Below, piece by piece: positions 49,725 through 58,715 of a stretch of 64,000 nucleotides of DNA. This DNA comes from Sphingomonas sp. TREG-RG-20F-R18-01. Its GTDB lineage: Bacteria; Pseudomonadota; Alphaproteobacteria; Sphingomonadales; Sphingomonadaceae. Numbering within the stretch: the stretch's first letter is position 1; every line of letters begins with the position of its first letter. Under the pieces are notes generated by a model. The model saw nothing but the letters and a program-made list of their open reading frames with translations, was not told the origin of the DNA and did not search any database. The position numbers and the translations under genes are program-made. The stretch covers positions 1 to 64,000 of the forward strand of contig NZ_JAKNQQ010000012.1 of NCBI RefSeq assembly GCF_022662475.1, written 5' to 3'.

Positions 49725-52083
49725 TTCCAAGCTGAAGCATAAGAAAACTGCGCTTCGCGAGGCGGATGATATTAAGTTCATCCCTTACACGCGGCACGTC
49801 GACGATACCTTGGTCGCTCTCGAAGACGGCTCGCTCATGCGCATGTACCGCGTTGATGGGCGGCCGTTCGAGACCAGCGACATCTCCGACCTCAATACAT
49901 GGCATAGCAAGCTCAACATCGCCTGGCGCTCGATAGGTGACGATCGCGTCGCGATGTGGACCCATCTCGTGCGAACGGCGACCGACCCAGTTTTGGGAGG
50001 CGACTTCCATTCTGCATTTGCGAAGGCGTTGCAGGATAAATACGCGGAGACCCTGAGGGAAAAGGTTCTCTATCATAACGAGTTCTACGTCACGATCTTG
50101 GTGCGTCCGTCGAGCATGGCGGGCGATCAAGTGGGTCGGTTCTTTTCGAAGAAGCGTGCCAGCACCGAGATCGATGATCGTGCTCTGACGCTCATGGCGG
50201 ACAAGTGCCGGGACTTTGAATCGCTGCTCGCCGACGTCGCGCCAGAGCCCCTGTCGCTCTACGAGCACAACGGCGTCCTATTTTCGCAACCGATGGAGGT
50301 GCTGCACTTCATCCTGACCGGTGACCGCATCCGCATCCCGCTGCTCAACGGCAGGCTTGGTCAGGCGCTCTACTCCTCGCGGGTAGTGTTCGGCCGCGAA
50401 GCGGCCGAGATCCGCTTGCCGCACAAGTCGCATTACCTCGGCATGTTCGGGGTGCGTGAGTACGTTGCCAGCACGCGTAGCGGGCAGTTCAACAGCCTCC
50501 TGACACTCGATTTCCCCTTCGTGTTGACCCAGAGCTTTGCGCCGCTGGTGAAGTCGGTCGCGAGCGAGCGCTTCACGAAGAAGTATAAGCAGATGGTGTC
50601 GTCGGACGACGCCGGCGTCAGCCAGGCGGAGGAGCTGCTCGACGGCGTCGACGATCTGATGGCGAACCGCTTCGCCATGGGCGAGCATCATCTGTCGATC
50701 TCGGTGATCGACGAGGATCCGAAGCGGCTTCTGGAAAGATTGTCGATCGCGCGATCGGCCGCGGCCGACACGGGCATGGTAATGGCACGCGAGGACGTGG
50801 CGCTGGAAGCCGCGTTCTGGGCGCAGCTTCCCGGCAACTTCAAAATGCGGGCGCGCCCAGCGGTCATCAACAGCCGCAATTTCGCGGCGCTGAGCCCGTT
50901 CTACACCTTCCCGGCAGGGCGGAAGTCCGGGAACCACTGGGGCGAAGCGGTGACGCTGCTCAAGACGCGCGCGGGTTCGTCCTTCTGGTTCAATTTTCAC
51001 CGCGCCGACATCGGCCACACGCTCATCATCGGCCCCACGGGCGGCGGCAAGACAGTCCTGCAGAACTTCCTGCAGGCGCAGCTCGAAAAGACCGGTGCCA
51101 AGCAGGTTTTCTTCGACAAGGACCGCGGCGCCGAGATCTTCGTGCGTGCTTGTGGCGGCACGTATCTGGCGCTTCGCAACGGCGAGCCGACAGGCTTCGC
51201 GCCCCTCAAGGGATTGACCGCCAGCGCCCATAACATCGCGTTCCTGCGGCAATTCATCCGCGTACTGGTGCGTCGGGAGAACCGGCCGCTCAGCGTCGCG
51301 GAAGAGCGGCTGATCGACGAAGGGATCGACGCCGTGATGCGGCTGCCCGCGCCGTCGCGTTCCTTCAGCGCGCTGCGCGAGATGCTGGGCTACGCCGATG
51401 CCGAGGGGATCGGCGCGCGGCTCGAGCGCTGGTGCCTGGGTGGGCCGCTCGGTTGGGCGTTCGACGGGCCGGAGGACAAGGTGTCGATGGCGGCGCAGTT
51501 CGTCGGGTTCGACATGACGGACTTCCTCGAGAACCCGGAGATCCGCACCCCGACGATGCTGTACCTCTTCCACCGTGTCGACGAACTGCTGAACGGGCAG
51601 CGTGTCGTCGTTGACGTGGACGAGTTCTGGAAGGCGCTGGAGGACGATGCATTCCGCGCTTTTGCGCAGGACGGTCTGAAGACCTTCCGCAAGCGCAACG
51701 CGTTCATGGTGTTCGGCACACAGTCGCCGGCTGACGCGCTGCGCTCGCCGATCGCACACTCGATCATCGAGCAAACGGCGACCAAGATCCTCCTACCTAA
51801 CTCGGACGCGAAGCGGTCGGATTACTGCGAGGGGTTGGGGCTGACGGAGGCGGAGTATCGGCTGATCCGCGAGGATCTCACCCCGGAAAGCCGGACCTTT
51901 CTGGTCAAGCAAGGGCACACGTCGATCGTAGCGAAGCTCGATCTGGGCGGGATGCCCAATGAGTTGAAAGTGCTTTCTGGTCGCGAGGAAACGCTCGTCG
52001 CCATGGAGGAGGCCATTGCCCTGGCGGGCAACGATCCCGCGGCGTGGCTGCCGCACTTCTACGCCAACCAAAGGAGAAGCTGA
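49717..52083 (+). CDS. virB4: VirB4 ATPase
   Basis: The 788-residue protein has the CagE/TrbE/VirB N-terminal domain and an ATPase domain. Walker A is LIIGPTGGGKTVLQNFL (about residues 434-450), Walker B RVVVDVDEFWKAL (about 628-640) and a FGTQSPADAL motif follows. VirB4 powers pilus assembly and substrate transfer at the inner membrane. Length is normal. Confidence 0.95.
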   Translation: MTDSKLKHKKTALREADDIKFIPYTRHVDDTLVALEDGSLMRMYRVDGRPFETSDISDLNTWHSKLNIAWRSIGDDRVAMWTHLVRTATDPVLGGDFHSAFAKALQDKYAETLREKVLYHNEFYVTILVRPSSMAGDQVGRFFSKKRASTEIDDRALTLMADKCRDFESLLADVAPEPLSLYEHNGVLFSQPMEVLHFILTGDRIRIPLLNGRLGQALYSSRVVFGREAAEIRLPHKSHYLGMFGVREYVASTRSGQFNSLLTLDFPFVLTQSFAPLVKSVASERFTKKYKQMVSSDDAGVSQAEELLDGVDDLMANRFAMGEHHLSISVIDEDPKRLLERLSIARSAAADTGMVMAREDVALEAAFWAQLPGNFKMRARPAVINSRNFAALSPFYTFPAGRKSGNHWGEAVTLLKTRAGSSFWFNFHRADIGHTLIIGPTGGGKTVLQNFLQAQLEKTGAKQVFFDKDRGAEIFVRACGGTYLALRNGEPTGFAPLKGLTASAHNIAFLRQFIRVLVRRENRPLSVAEERLIDEGIDAVMRLPAPSRSFSALREMLGYADAEGIGARLERWCLGGPLGWAFDGPEDKVSMAAQFVGFDMTDFLENPEIRTPTMLYLFHRVDELLNGQRVVVDVDEFWKALEDDAFRAFAQDGLKTFRKRNAFMVFGTQSPADALRSPIAHSIIEQTATKILLPNSDAKRSDYCEGLGLTEAEYRLIREDLTPESRTFLVKQGHTSIVAKLDLGGMPNELKVLSGREETLVAMEEAIALAGNDPAAWLPHFYANQRRS

Positions 52084-52084
52084 C

Positions 52085-52804
52085 ATGTCGCTAAAGCATA
52101 TCATCATGGTTGCAGCCGCGCCCGTCGCGCTCGCTGCGTTCGCGTCGCCGGCCTCAGCCCAGGGCATCCCTGTGTTCGACACGTCGACCTACGTGCAAGC
52201 GCTTGCCCAGGTCCAGAACACGATGAAGATGATCCAGCAGGGTGAGCAGCAGATCCAGACGGCATCGAGCCAGCTCAGCTCGCTTCAAAAGTTGACAAAC
52301 GTCAACAGTCTCGCGCCGCAGTTGTTGAGCCCGCAGGTGCGCAACATCTTGCCGAACACGACGATCGACGCGTCGACCCTGCTAAGCGGCGACCTGTCGA
52401 AGATCGGTTCGCTAGGTACGCTCGCATCGAGCATCCAGTCTCGTTACGCGCTGTCGACGGGTTCAGACGCGGACGCGGCGTACAACCAGGCGCTTAAGGA
52501 CGCGACCGGCTCGTCCGCGGCGATGGCAGCGTTGGGCGAGAATACGCTCAGTATCACCCAGACCCGGATGCAGGGCCTCGACCAGCTTCGGTCGCAGCTC
52601 GATACCGCTAAGGATCCCAAGGACGTGATGGACCTGCAAGCCCGTATCGCGGTCGAACAGGCTCAGCTTCAGAACGACACGCTGAAGATGCAAGCGATCC
52701 AGCTGGCGCAGTCCGGTCAGGCGAACATGCAGATCAGTGCGGCGCAGGTCGCGGCTGGTCGCGAAGAAGCGGCATTCTTCAGCGCCAACACAATCAGGAA
52801 GTAA
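52085..52804 (+). CDS. virB5: VirB5 minor pilus protein
   Basis: The 239-residue protein has a signal peptide (IIMVAAAPVALAAFASPASA) and a long helical body rich in Gln and Ser (MKMIQQGEQQIQTASSQLSS and repeats), the VirB5 type. AAAGGAG is 8 bases before the ATG. The C-terminus REEAAFFSANTIRK is closely shared with the next gene's C-terminus. Confidence 0.88.
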   Translation: MSLKHIIMVAAAPVALAAFASPASAQGIPVFDTSTYVQALAQVQNTMKMIQQGEQQIQTASSQLSSLQKLTNVNSLAPQLLSPQVRNILPNTTIDASTLLSGDLSKIGSLGTLASSIQSRYALSTGSDADAAYNQALKDATGSSAAMAALGENTLSITQTRMQGLDQLRSQLDTAKDPKDVMDLQARIAVEQAQLQNDTLKMQAIQLAQSGQANMQISAAQVAAGREEAAFFSANTIRK

Positions 52805-52806
52805 TC

Positions 52807-53076
52807 ATGCGCAAGATATTCTCTCTCTCGGCTTTGCTGTTTGTTTGTGGGTGCCAGCAGAATGTCGTGGTGCCGACTGCGAAAGAACTCATCGCAAGCC
52901 CACCACTCCTCGCGGAGTGGCGGGTGAAGTGCGAAACGGGAGAGTATAGTCACCTTTCCGCCGACGAAAAGGCAAGGATGTGCGCAACCACTGGGGATGC
53001 GACAATCTCGGTAGCGCAGATCAAAGCCGGAAACGAAGAAGCCGACTTCTTCAAGGCGAACACGATCCGGAAGTAG
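52807..53076 (+). CDS. EexN-like entry exclusion lipoprotein
   Basis: The 89-residue protein has a lipobox (LLFVCGC). VPTAKELIASPPLLAEWRVK and the CETGE...MCATTGDA cysteines are the EexN pattern. Entry exclusion proteins reduce redundant uptake of the same plasmid. The C-terminus NEEADFFKANTIRK copies the end of VirB5. It begins 2 bases after the virB5 stop. Confidence 0.72.
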   Translation: MRKIFSLSALLFVCGCQQNVVVPTAKELIASPPLLAEWRVKCETGEYSHLSADEKARMCATTGDATISVAQIKAGNEEADFFKANTIRK

Positions 53077-53120
53077 CAACCCGTTTTACGCCTTGATCGC
53101 TGAAGATCGGAAATGCCGTA

Positions 53121-54182
53121 ATGCCTGCTGCTGCACCCAACATCATGACGCTTTTCACGACGATGTATACGTACGTCGAAAGCGCCATCGCGACCTCGGT
53201 CGCGAGCTTCGGGTCGGGGCTCGTCAGTTTTGTCGCGGCGCCTTTGGCGCTGGCAGCGATCATCTATTTTCTTCTGCTCGGCTTCGCCGTGCTGCGAGGC
53301 GCGATTCAAGCGCCGTTGCGCGAGTTAGTCTTCCAAGCCGGCAAGGTTGGCTTCGCGCTAGCTGCCGCAAGCTCAATCGGCTATTCAGCGTTCGTGGTGA
53401 ACGTGGTCACCAACCTGCCGAGCGAGATCATCGCGGCTGGATCGGGCACGCCCGTCACCAACCCGGGGACGACCTTCGACACCTATGTCTCCGATACGGG
53501 CAAGCTGGCAGGAAAGCTGGTCAATGCGAACCTACAGGTTCAGTCGCAAGAACAGAAGGGTTTCACCGACTTCCGCACGCCGGTGATCCAGCTTAGCGCT
53601 ACGCTGATTACCTACCTGTGTATTGGCATCCTTTACATCTTCGCGTTCCTATCCGCGTCGATAGGTTTCTGCATCGTCATCTTTGCCAAGCTGTCAGTCG
53701 CGATCTGCGTCGCGCTCGCCCCACTCGCGCTTGCATGTCTGCTGTTCAACTCCTCCCGCTGGTTGTTCGACGGATGGCTGAAGCAGACCGTCAACTTCAT
53801 CCTGTTGATGGTCGTCATGGCGATCATGACGAAGTTCATTACGGGGCTGCAGGAGGCCGCGATGGACGGTATCATGGGATCGGTTCCCGATGATGGCTCG
53901 TCATTTCTGATGACCCAGAACGGCTATATCGTTCTGAAGGCGTCCGTGATGCTCGTCGCCACGGTCGCCTGCGCGGCGATCTACATCGTCGGTACAATTT
54001 TCTTTTTCCAGTCGCCGGCGATCGCGGCTGGCATCGCAGGTGGCGCGTCATCTGGTGGCCATGGCTTCCTGATGACCGGCGCGAACATGTTGACCAACCG
54101 ACTCATGTTCCGGCGCGCCACCCAGGCGAACCGTCCGGTCGCTGGAGGCGGCTCGGGCGGTTCGGCCTCTCGCTCGACTTAG
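53121..54182 (+). CDS. virB6: VirB6 channel protein
   Basis: The 353-residue protein has at least five membrane helices (for example ALAAIIYFLLLGFAVLRGAI, LITYLCIGILYIFAFLSAS and SVMLVATVACAAIYIVGTIF) and a Gly/Ser-rich tail, as in VirB6/TrbL. The start at 53121 has only a weak site. Confidence 0.9.
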   Translation: MPAAAPNIMTLFTTMYTYVESAIATSVASFGSGLVSFVAAPLALAAIIYFLLLGFAVLRGAIQAPLRELVFQAGKVGFALAAASSIGYSAFVVNVVTNLPSEIIAAGSGTPVTNPGTTFDTYVSDTGKLAGKLVNANLQVQSQEQKGFTDFRTPVIQLSATLITYLCIGILYIFAFLSASIGFCIVIFAKLSVAICVALAPLALACLLFNSSRWLFDGWLKQTVNFILLMVVMAIMTKFITGLQEAAMDGIMGSVPDDGSSFLMTQNGYIVLKASVMLVATVACAAIYIVGTIFFFQSPAIAAGIAGGASSGGHGFLMTGANMLTNRLMFRRATQANRPVAGGGSGGSASRST

Positions 54183-54256
54183 GCCGCATCGCTGCTCGCT
54201 CTCGAACCATGGATCACGAACACCGCCCGCGCGGCAAAGATACGAACGGAGACCGT

Positions 54257-54670
54257 ATGAAAAGGCTGACCATCGTGGCGTTAGGCGTTGTTGCGCTTAG
54301 CGGTTGCACGGGGACTCACATCAAACCTGTCGCTGTGTGTGACGGGAAGCACCGTCGTCCTGCCAACCTCTACGGCACCATCCTGCCGAGCCTACCCGTG
54401 CCCCTCCCGGCGTCGCAGCAGGGCGCAGGGCAGTCGATGGTCGCGCCGCCTGGCGGCGCGGCGTCGCCGGCTCCGGCACCGGCTCCAGCACCGGCCCCCG
54501 ATCCGGTGCTGATGCGCGATGATCCGCCCACTCGTACCCCGTCGCCACGTCCGCCTTCGTCACCTGGGGCAGCGCCGGCCGCGCCGATCGGGCCTGGAGC
54601 GATGAATGTCCCGCGCTCAGCGCCGCGAACGTCCCAGCGGGACGTCGCGCTGACCTACTCCTCTTGCTGA
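54257..54670 (+). CDS. VirB7-like lipoprotein, Pro/Ala-rich
   Basis: The 137-residue protein starts with a lipoprotein signal (IVALGVVALSGC), followed by a Pro/Ala-rich region and a C-terminal RDVALTYSSC. It holds the virB7 position between virB6 and virB8. It is longer than most VirB7 proteins because of the low-complexity middle. GGAGA precedes the ATG at 54257. Confidence 0.7.
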   Translation: MKRLTIVALGVVALSGCTGTHIKPVAVCDGKHRRPANLYGTILPSLPVPLPASQQGAGQSMVAPPGGAASPAPAPAPAPAPDPVLMRDDPPTRTPSPRPPSSPGAAPAAPIGPGAMNVPRSAPRTSQRDVALTYSSC

Positions 54671-54683
54671 AGGGATCGACGCC

Positions 54684-55361
54684 ATGGGCGCGGTTAAGTC
54701 CGAAGATAAAGAGAAATACTTCGAGACGTCGAGGACCTGGGAATACGACCGTATGCGTGCGGCGATACAGTCCAACAAGCTCGCTTGGGGTGTAGCCGCA
54801 GGGGCCTGCGCACTTTCCGTAGCGTCGGTCGCGGCCGTGGCCATGCTAGCCCCGTTGAAGACGGTCGAGCCTTACGTCATTCGGGTCGATAAGGCGTCTG
54901 GCGAGACGCAGGTCGTCACGGCCCTGAAAGGACCGCAGCCGCGCACCTATGAAGACGCGGTCAACCGCTACTTCATCTCGCAATATGTGCGTTTGCGCGA
55001 GGGCTGGTTGAACGATGCGGCGCGCGAGAACGCATATACCGTGATGTTGATGAGCGATCAGCTCGAGGGCTCTCGCTACCTGGGCAGCGTTCAGTCCAGC
55101 AACAGGAACGCACCCTCGAACATCTACGGCGACAAGGGCTTCGTCTCGATCTCGATCCGGACGATCAGCTTCCTTAGCCCGACCGTCGCGCAAGTCCGCT
55201 TCACCAAGATCATCACGTTCGGGCAGAACACGCCGATCGCGCAGAATTGGAACGCGATCCTGACCTTCAGATACACCACAGCGCCGGAGCACGAGAAGGA
55301 TCGCAACATCGATCCGCTCGGCTTCCAGGTCGTCAATTACCGTTCCGACCCGGAGGCGTGA
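54684..55361 (+). CDS. virB8: VirB8 assembly protein
   Basis: The 225-residue protein has a short cytoplasmic start, one membrane helix (AWGVAAGACALSVASVAAVA) and the NTF2-like periplasmic domain: VEPYVIRVDKASGETQVVTA, NRYFISQYVRLREGW and ISFLSPTVAQVRFTK. Confidence 0.93.
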   Translation: MGAVKSEDKEKYFETSRTWEYDRMRAAIQSNKLAWGVAAGACALSVASVAAVAMLAPLKTVEPYVIRVDKASGETQVVTALKGPQPRTYEDAVNRYFISQYVRLREGWLNDAARENAYTVMLMSDQLEGSRYLGSVQSSNRNAPSNIYGDKGFVSISIRTISFLSPTVAQVRFTKIITFGQNTPIAQNWNAILTFRYTTAPEHEKDRNIDPLGFQVVNYRSDPEA

Positions 55362-55362
55362 G

Positions 55363-56370
55363 ATGAGCGATCAGTTAATCACGTCGGACAATGACGATCG
55401 CGTCGTCGTCCCTTTCATGCCTGCGCTTCGTAAGAAGCTGGCTGTTCGTCTTTCGCCGCGGGCCACGGAGCTGGTGTTGACAGAGGCCGGCTCCAAAAGC
55501 CGTTTCTGGCGCGCAGTTGGTGCGGTGTGGCAGCGCCTCATCGCGCTCTCGATCGTCGGGGCTGCTGCGATAACGCTGATGCCGCAAGCGGCGTTTGCGT
55601 CGGAGACCCCTATCCCAGGGGGGAAAGACGCGCGCGTTCGCAACGTCAATTACGATCCCGACCAGGTGGTGACGATCGTCGGCAGCTTCCGGCACGCGAT
55701 CGAGATCCAGTTTGGCGCCGGCGAGACGGTCACGCAGGCGGCGTTGGGTGACACTGTGTCGTGGCAGATCGCCCCGGTCGGCAACGTGGTGTTCCTGAAA
55801 CCGCGTGAGAAAGCGAGTGGGACGAACTTGATCGTCATCACAAACGCAGGTGGATCGCCGCGCACCTATCATTTCAACCTGTCGCTCGGGACGGGCGAGA
55901 CGATGTACGGAGTCCGCTTCCGGTATCCGCGCGAGGAACGCGCCATGGCGGCGCTTCAGGTGCAACTCGCCCAAGCGCAAACCGCCAAGGCGATCGAGAC
56001 CAACGTCGCCCAGGCTGCGCTCGATCATGCCGTGATCGAGGGCACCCGGAACATGAAGTACACGGTGCAGGGCGACTCTGCGCTGCAACCGACCGAAATC
56101 TCCGACAATGGCGAGTTCACGGTTTTGCGCTATCCGGGACACGCCGACATTCCCTCGATCTTCGCGGTCGACGTCGATGGGACGGAGACGATCGTCCCCT
56201 ACGATGTGCGCGAGGACTTCGTGGTGATCCATGCGGTCTATCGTCAGCTCCGCCTCCGGCGCGGCACGACCGTGCTGTGCATCTACAATGAGGCGCCGCT
56301 GCGCAACGATCGCGGCGATCGCACGGGCACTGTTTCCAATGTGGTGACACGCAAAGTGAAGGGACAGTAA
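55363..56370 (+). CDS. virB9: VirB9 outer-complex protein
   Basis: The 335-residue protein has a long N-terminal part before an export signal (IALSIVGAAAITLMPQAAFA). The VirB9 domains follow: VVTIVGSFRHAIEIQFGAGE, WQIAPVGNVVFLKP and a C-terminal YRQLRLRRGTTVLCIYNEAP. About 60 residues before the signal are unusual and may mean a later start. It follows virB8 by one base. Confidence 0.9.
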   Translation: MSDQLITSDNDDRVVVPFMPALRKKLAVRLSPRATELVLTEAGSKSRFWRAVGAVWQRLIALSIVGAAAITLMPQAAFASETPIPGGKDARVRNVNYDPDQVVTIVGSFRHAIEIQFGAGETVTQAALGDTVSWQIAPVGNVVFLKPREKASGTNLIVITNAGGSPRTYHFNLSLGTGETMYGVRFRYPREERAMAALQVQLAQAQTAKAIETNVAQAALDHAVIEGTRNMKYTVQGDSALQPTEISDNGEFTVLRYPGHADIPSIFAVDVDGTETIVPYDVREDFVVIHAVYRQLRLRRGTTVLCIYNEAPLRNDRGDRTGTVSNVVTRKVKGQ

Positions 56371-56371
56371 C

Positions 56372-57676
56372 ATGGTCGGCACCGTCATTGACCGGGGCGG
56401 CGACGTCGCTGCCGATACCGTCCCTTCAAGCGATATCGATAGCCCAGTCGCGCGCAGCGGAGGCTGGGCCAACCTTGCCTTCATCGGCGCTGGTATCGGT
56501 CTCCTGGGTGCCGTGGGCGGTATCGTGATCGGCTATAGCGCGTTCCACCATTCTGCCAGCTCAGAGGCAGCGGCCCAGCCGGCCAAGGCAAGCGAACGTT
56601 CGGTGGACGATGTGATGGGTTCGCCAAACGCGCAACGAGCGGCGCTGGCGGGTCAGCTTGGTCAATCCGGCGCGCCGCAAACCGACATTTTCGGGCGGCC
56701 GATTACGCCTGCGGCAGGTACGCAGGTTACCGACGCCAACGGGAACCCGGTGCCGGCAACGGGTACGGCAGCCACCACCACGGCCAATGGACCGCAGTCG
56801 CCGGAGCAGCGGCGTGCAGAGCAAGCGCGCGCCATGGCCGATGCGGCACGGCGATCGCCGATCATGGCCTTCGGCAATACCGGTCTGACCTCGACCGCTG
56901 TTCCCACGGCAGCCCCCGGTAGTGAGGGACAGCAAGGCGGTCAGGACGATGAGGCGCGTGGCGGGCAGTCAGCGGCCCCGCGTCGCGGGTTCGGGGCGAG
57001 TGGGGTCGGCACCGCGGGTGATGATGCGCCGGCTGCGCCGCCAAAGGGCCCGAGCGACTTCAGCGACCAGCTCGGCCACTCCGCGATCCAGACAGTGCGG
57101 GCGACCATGGTCGCTGATCGCAACCTGCTGCTCAGCGCGGGCACCGTGATCCCCTGCACGCTCCAGACTGCGATCAATTCGACGCAGGCTGGGTTTGTGT
57201 CGTGCGTCATTAACCACGACGTCTATTCCGAAAACGGCCGCATCGTCCTCCTCGACAAGGGGACCAAGGTGCTTGGGCAATATTCGGGCGGCATCACCCA
57301 AGGGCAGGCGCGCCTCTTCGTGGTGTGGACCCGCGCACTGACTCCGCGCGGCGTCGCCATCGATCTCGGCTCGCCCGCGGCTGACAGCCTCGGCCGAGCG
57401 GGGCTCCCGGGCGGCGTCGATACGCAGTTCTGGGCGCGGTTCGGCGTCGGGCTGGTCATCTCGGTGCTGGAGGATGCCTCCCAGATCGCGAGCCGTTCGT
57501 TGGCGGGCGAGGGTAGCAACACGACGCAGGTTCCCAGTACCACCGGGTCGACCGTCCTCAATCAGACGATGCAGATCAGGCCGATCCTGAAGAAGAATCA
57601 GGGGGATACGGCCGCCATCTTCGTCGCCAAGGACTTCGATTTCCGCTCGGTCTATGACGTGGGGTTGAGGCGCTAA
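56372..57676 (+). CDS. virB10: VirB10 scaffold protein
   Basis: The 434-residue protein has one membrane helix (LAFIGAGIGLLGAVGGIVIG, about residues 34-53), a long Pro/Ala/Gly linker and the TrbI/VirB10 domain: LLSAGTVIPCTLQTAINSTQ, AGFVSCVINHDVYSENGRIV, LLDKGTKVLGQYSGGI and a C-terminal KDFDFRSVYDV. It spans both membranes and passes energy to the outer core. Confidence 0.93.
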   Translation: MVGTVIDRGGDVAADTVPSSDIDSPVARSGGWANLAFIGAGIGLLGAVGGIVIGYSAFHHSASSEAAAQPAKASERSVDDVMGSPNAQRAALAGQLGQSGAPQTDIFGRPITPAAGTQVTDANGNPVPATGTAATTTANGPQSPEQRRAEQARAMADAARRSPIMAFGNTGLTSTAVPTAAPGSEGQQGGQDDEARGGQSAAPRRGFGASGVGTAGDDAPAAPPKGPSDFSDQLGHSAIQTVRATMVADRNLLLSAGTVIPCTLQTAINSTQAGFVSCVINHDVYSENGRIVLLDKGTKVLGQYSGGITQGQARLFVVWTRALTPRGVAIDLGSPAADSLGRAGLPGGVDTQFWARFGVGLVISVLEDASQIASRSLAGEGSNTTQVPSTTGSTVLNQTMQIRPILKKNQGDTAAIFVAKDFDFRSVYDVGLRR

Positions 57677-57680
57677 GCCG

Positions 57681-58703
57681 ATGGCATCCAGCCCGACGTC
57701 GCTCATCTACGAGCATAATGCAGAGCCGATCAGGCGGCATCTGTTGCGCGACGATGTGACCGAGTTGGTCATCAACGAGCCGGGACTGATCGGGCTTGAG
57801 ACCCGCAATGGCTGGGAGTGGCATGAGGAGCCGGCGTTGGACAATGCCGCTCTCATGACCTTGGCGAAGCTGATCGCAGGGCTTACCAAGCAGGACATCA
57901 ACTCCGAATATCCGGTCTGCTCCTCGGTACTCCCGGGGGGCGAGCGCGCACAGGTCGTCGTTCCTCCGGCGGTCGAGCAAGGTTACATCTCGATCACGAT
58001 CCGCAAGGCGTCCTGCGTGACGATGAACATCGACGATTTCGAGGCGGCCGGGCTCTTCAGCGAGGTTCGTTCGCATGGGCTTTACAAGGAGGTCGACGCC
58101 GATCTACTGGCCTTACGCGCAGCCGGCGACTGGCGGGGCTTTTTCAAGCTGGCGGTCGAGGCCCGCAAGAACATCCTCATTTCCGGCGCGACTGGTTCGG
58201 GCAAGACGAGCTTCTCGAAAGGGCTCATCAAGCTGATCCCGGACTATGAGCGGATCCTGACGATCGAGGACACCCGCGAGCTGGTGGTGCCGCAGCGCAA
58301 CCACGTCCATATGATGTACGCCAAGGACGGCAAGAGCCTCCAGAAGGCTGGCGCCAAGGAGTTGCTGGAATCGGCGCTTCGGATGCGGCCCGACCGCATT
58401 CTTCTACAGGAGCTCCGCGACGGCACCGCGTTCTTCTACCTGCGCAACGTCAACAGCGGCCATCCGGGCTCGATCACCACGGTACATGCCAACACGGCCG
58501 AGGGCGCGTTCGAGCAGCTCACGCTGCTGGTCAAGGAGTCGGAAGGCGGCAACGATCTGGATCGTCACGACATTCGGTCCTTACTGCGCTCGCTCGTCGA
58601 TATCGTCGTGCAGATGCACCGGCTCCCTCCTGGCGAAGGTCAGCCGGCGCGCTATCGCATGACGGAGGTGTGGTTTGATCCAGCGAGCAAGCCGAACGAC
58701 TGA
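57681..58703 (+). CDS. virB11: VirB11 ATPase
   Basis: The 340-residue protein has Walker A ISGATGSGKTSFSKGL (about residues 166-181), an Asp box TIEDTRELV, Walker B-region RPDRILLQELRDG and the histidine box GHPGSITTVHANT. It is a hexameric traffic ATPase that switches the machine between pilus assembly and transfer. Confidence 0.95.
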   Translation: MASSPTSLIYEHNAEPIRRHLLRDDVTELVINEPGLIGLETRNGWEWHEEPALDNAALMTLAKLIAGLTKQDINSEYPVCSSVLPGGERAQVVVPPAVEQGYISITIRKASCVTMNIDDFEAAGLFSEVRSHGLYKEVDADLLALRAAGDWRGFFKLAVEARKNILISGATGSGKTSFSKGLIKLIPDYERILTIEDTRELVVPQRNHVHMMYAKDGKSLQKAGAKELLESALRMRPDRILLQELRDGTAFFYLRNVNSGHPGSITTVHANTAEGAFEQLTLLVKESEGGNDLDRHDIRSLLRSLVDIVVQMHRLPPGEGQPARYRMTEVWFDPASKPND

Positions 58704-58715
58704 GGAGGGTGTAGC

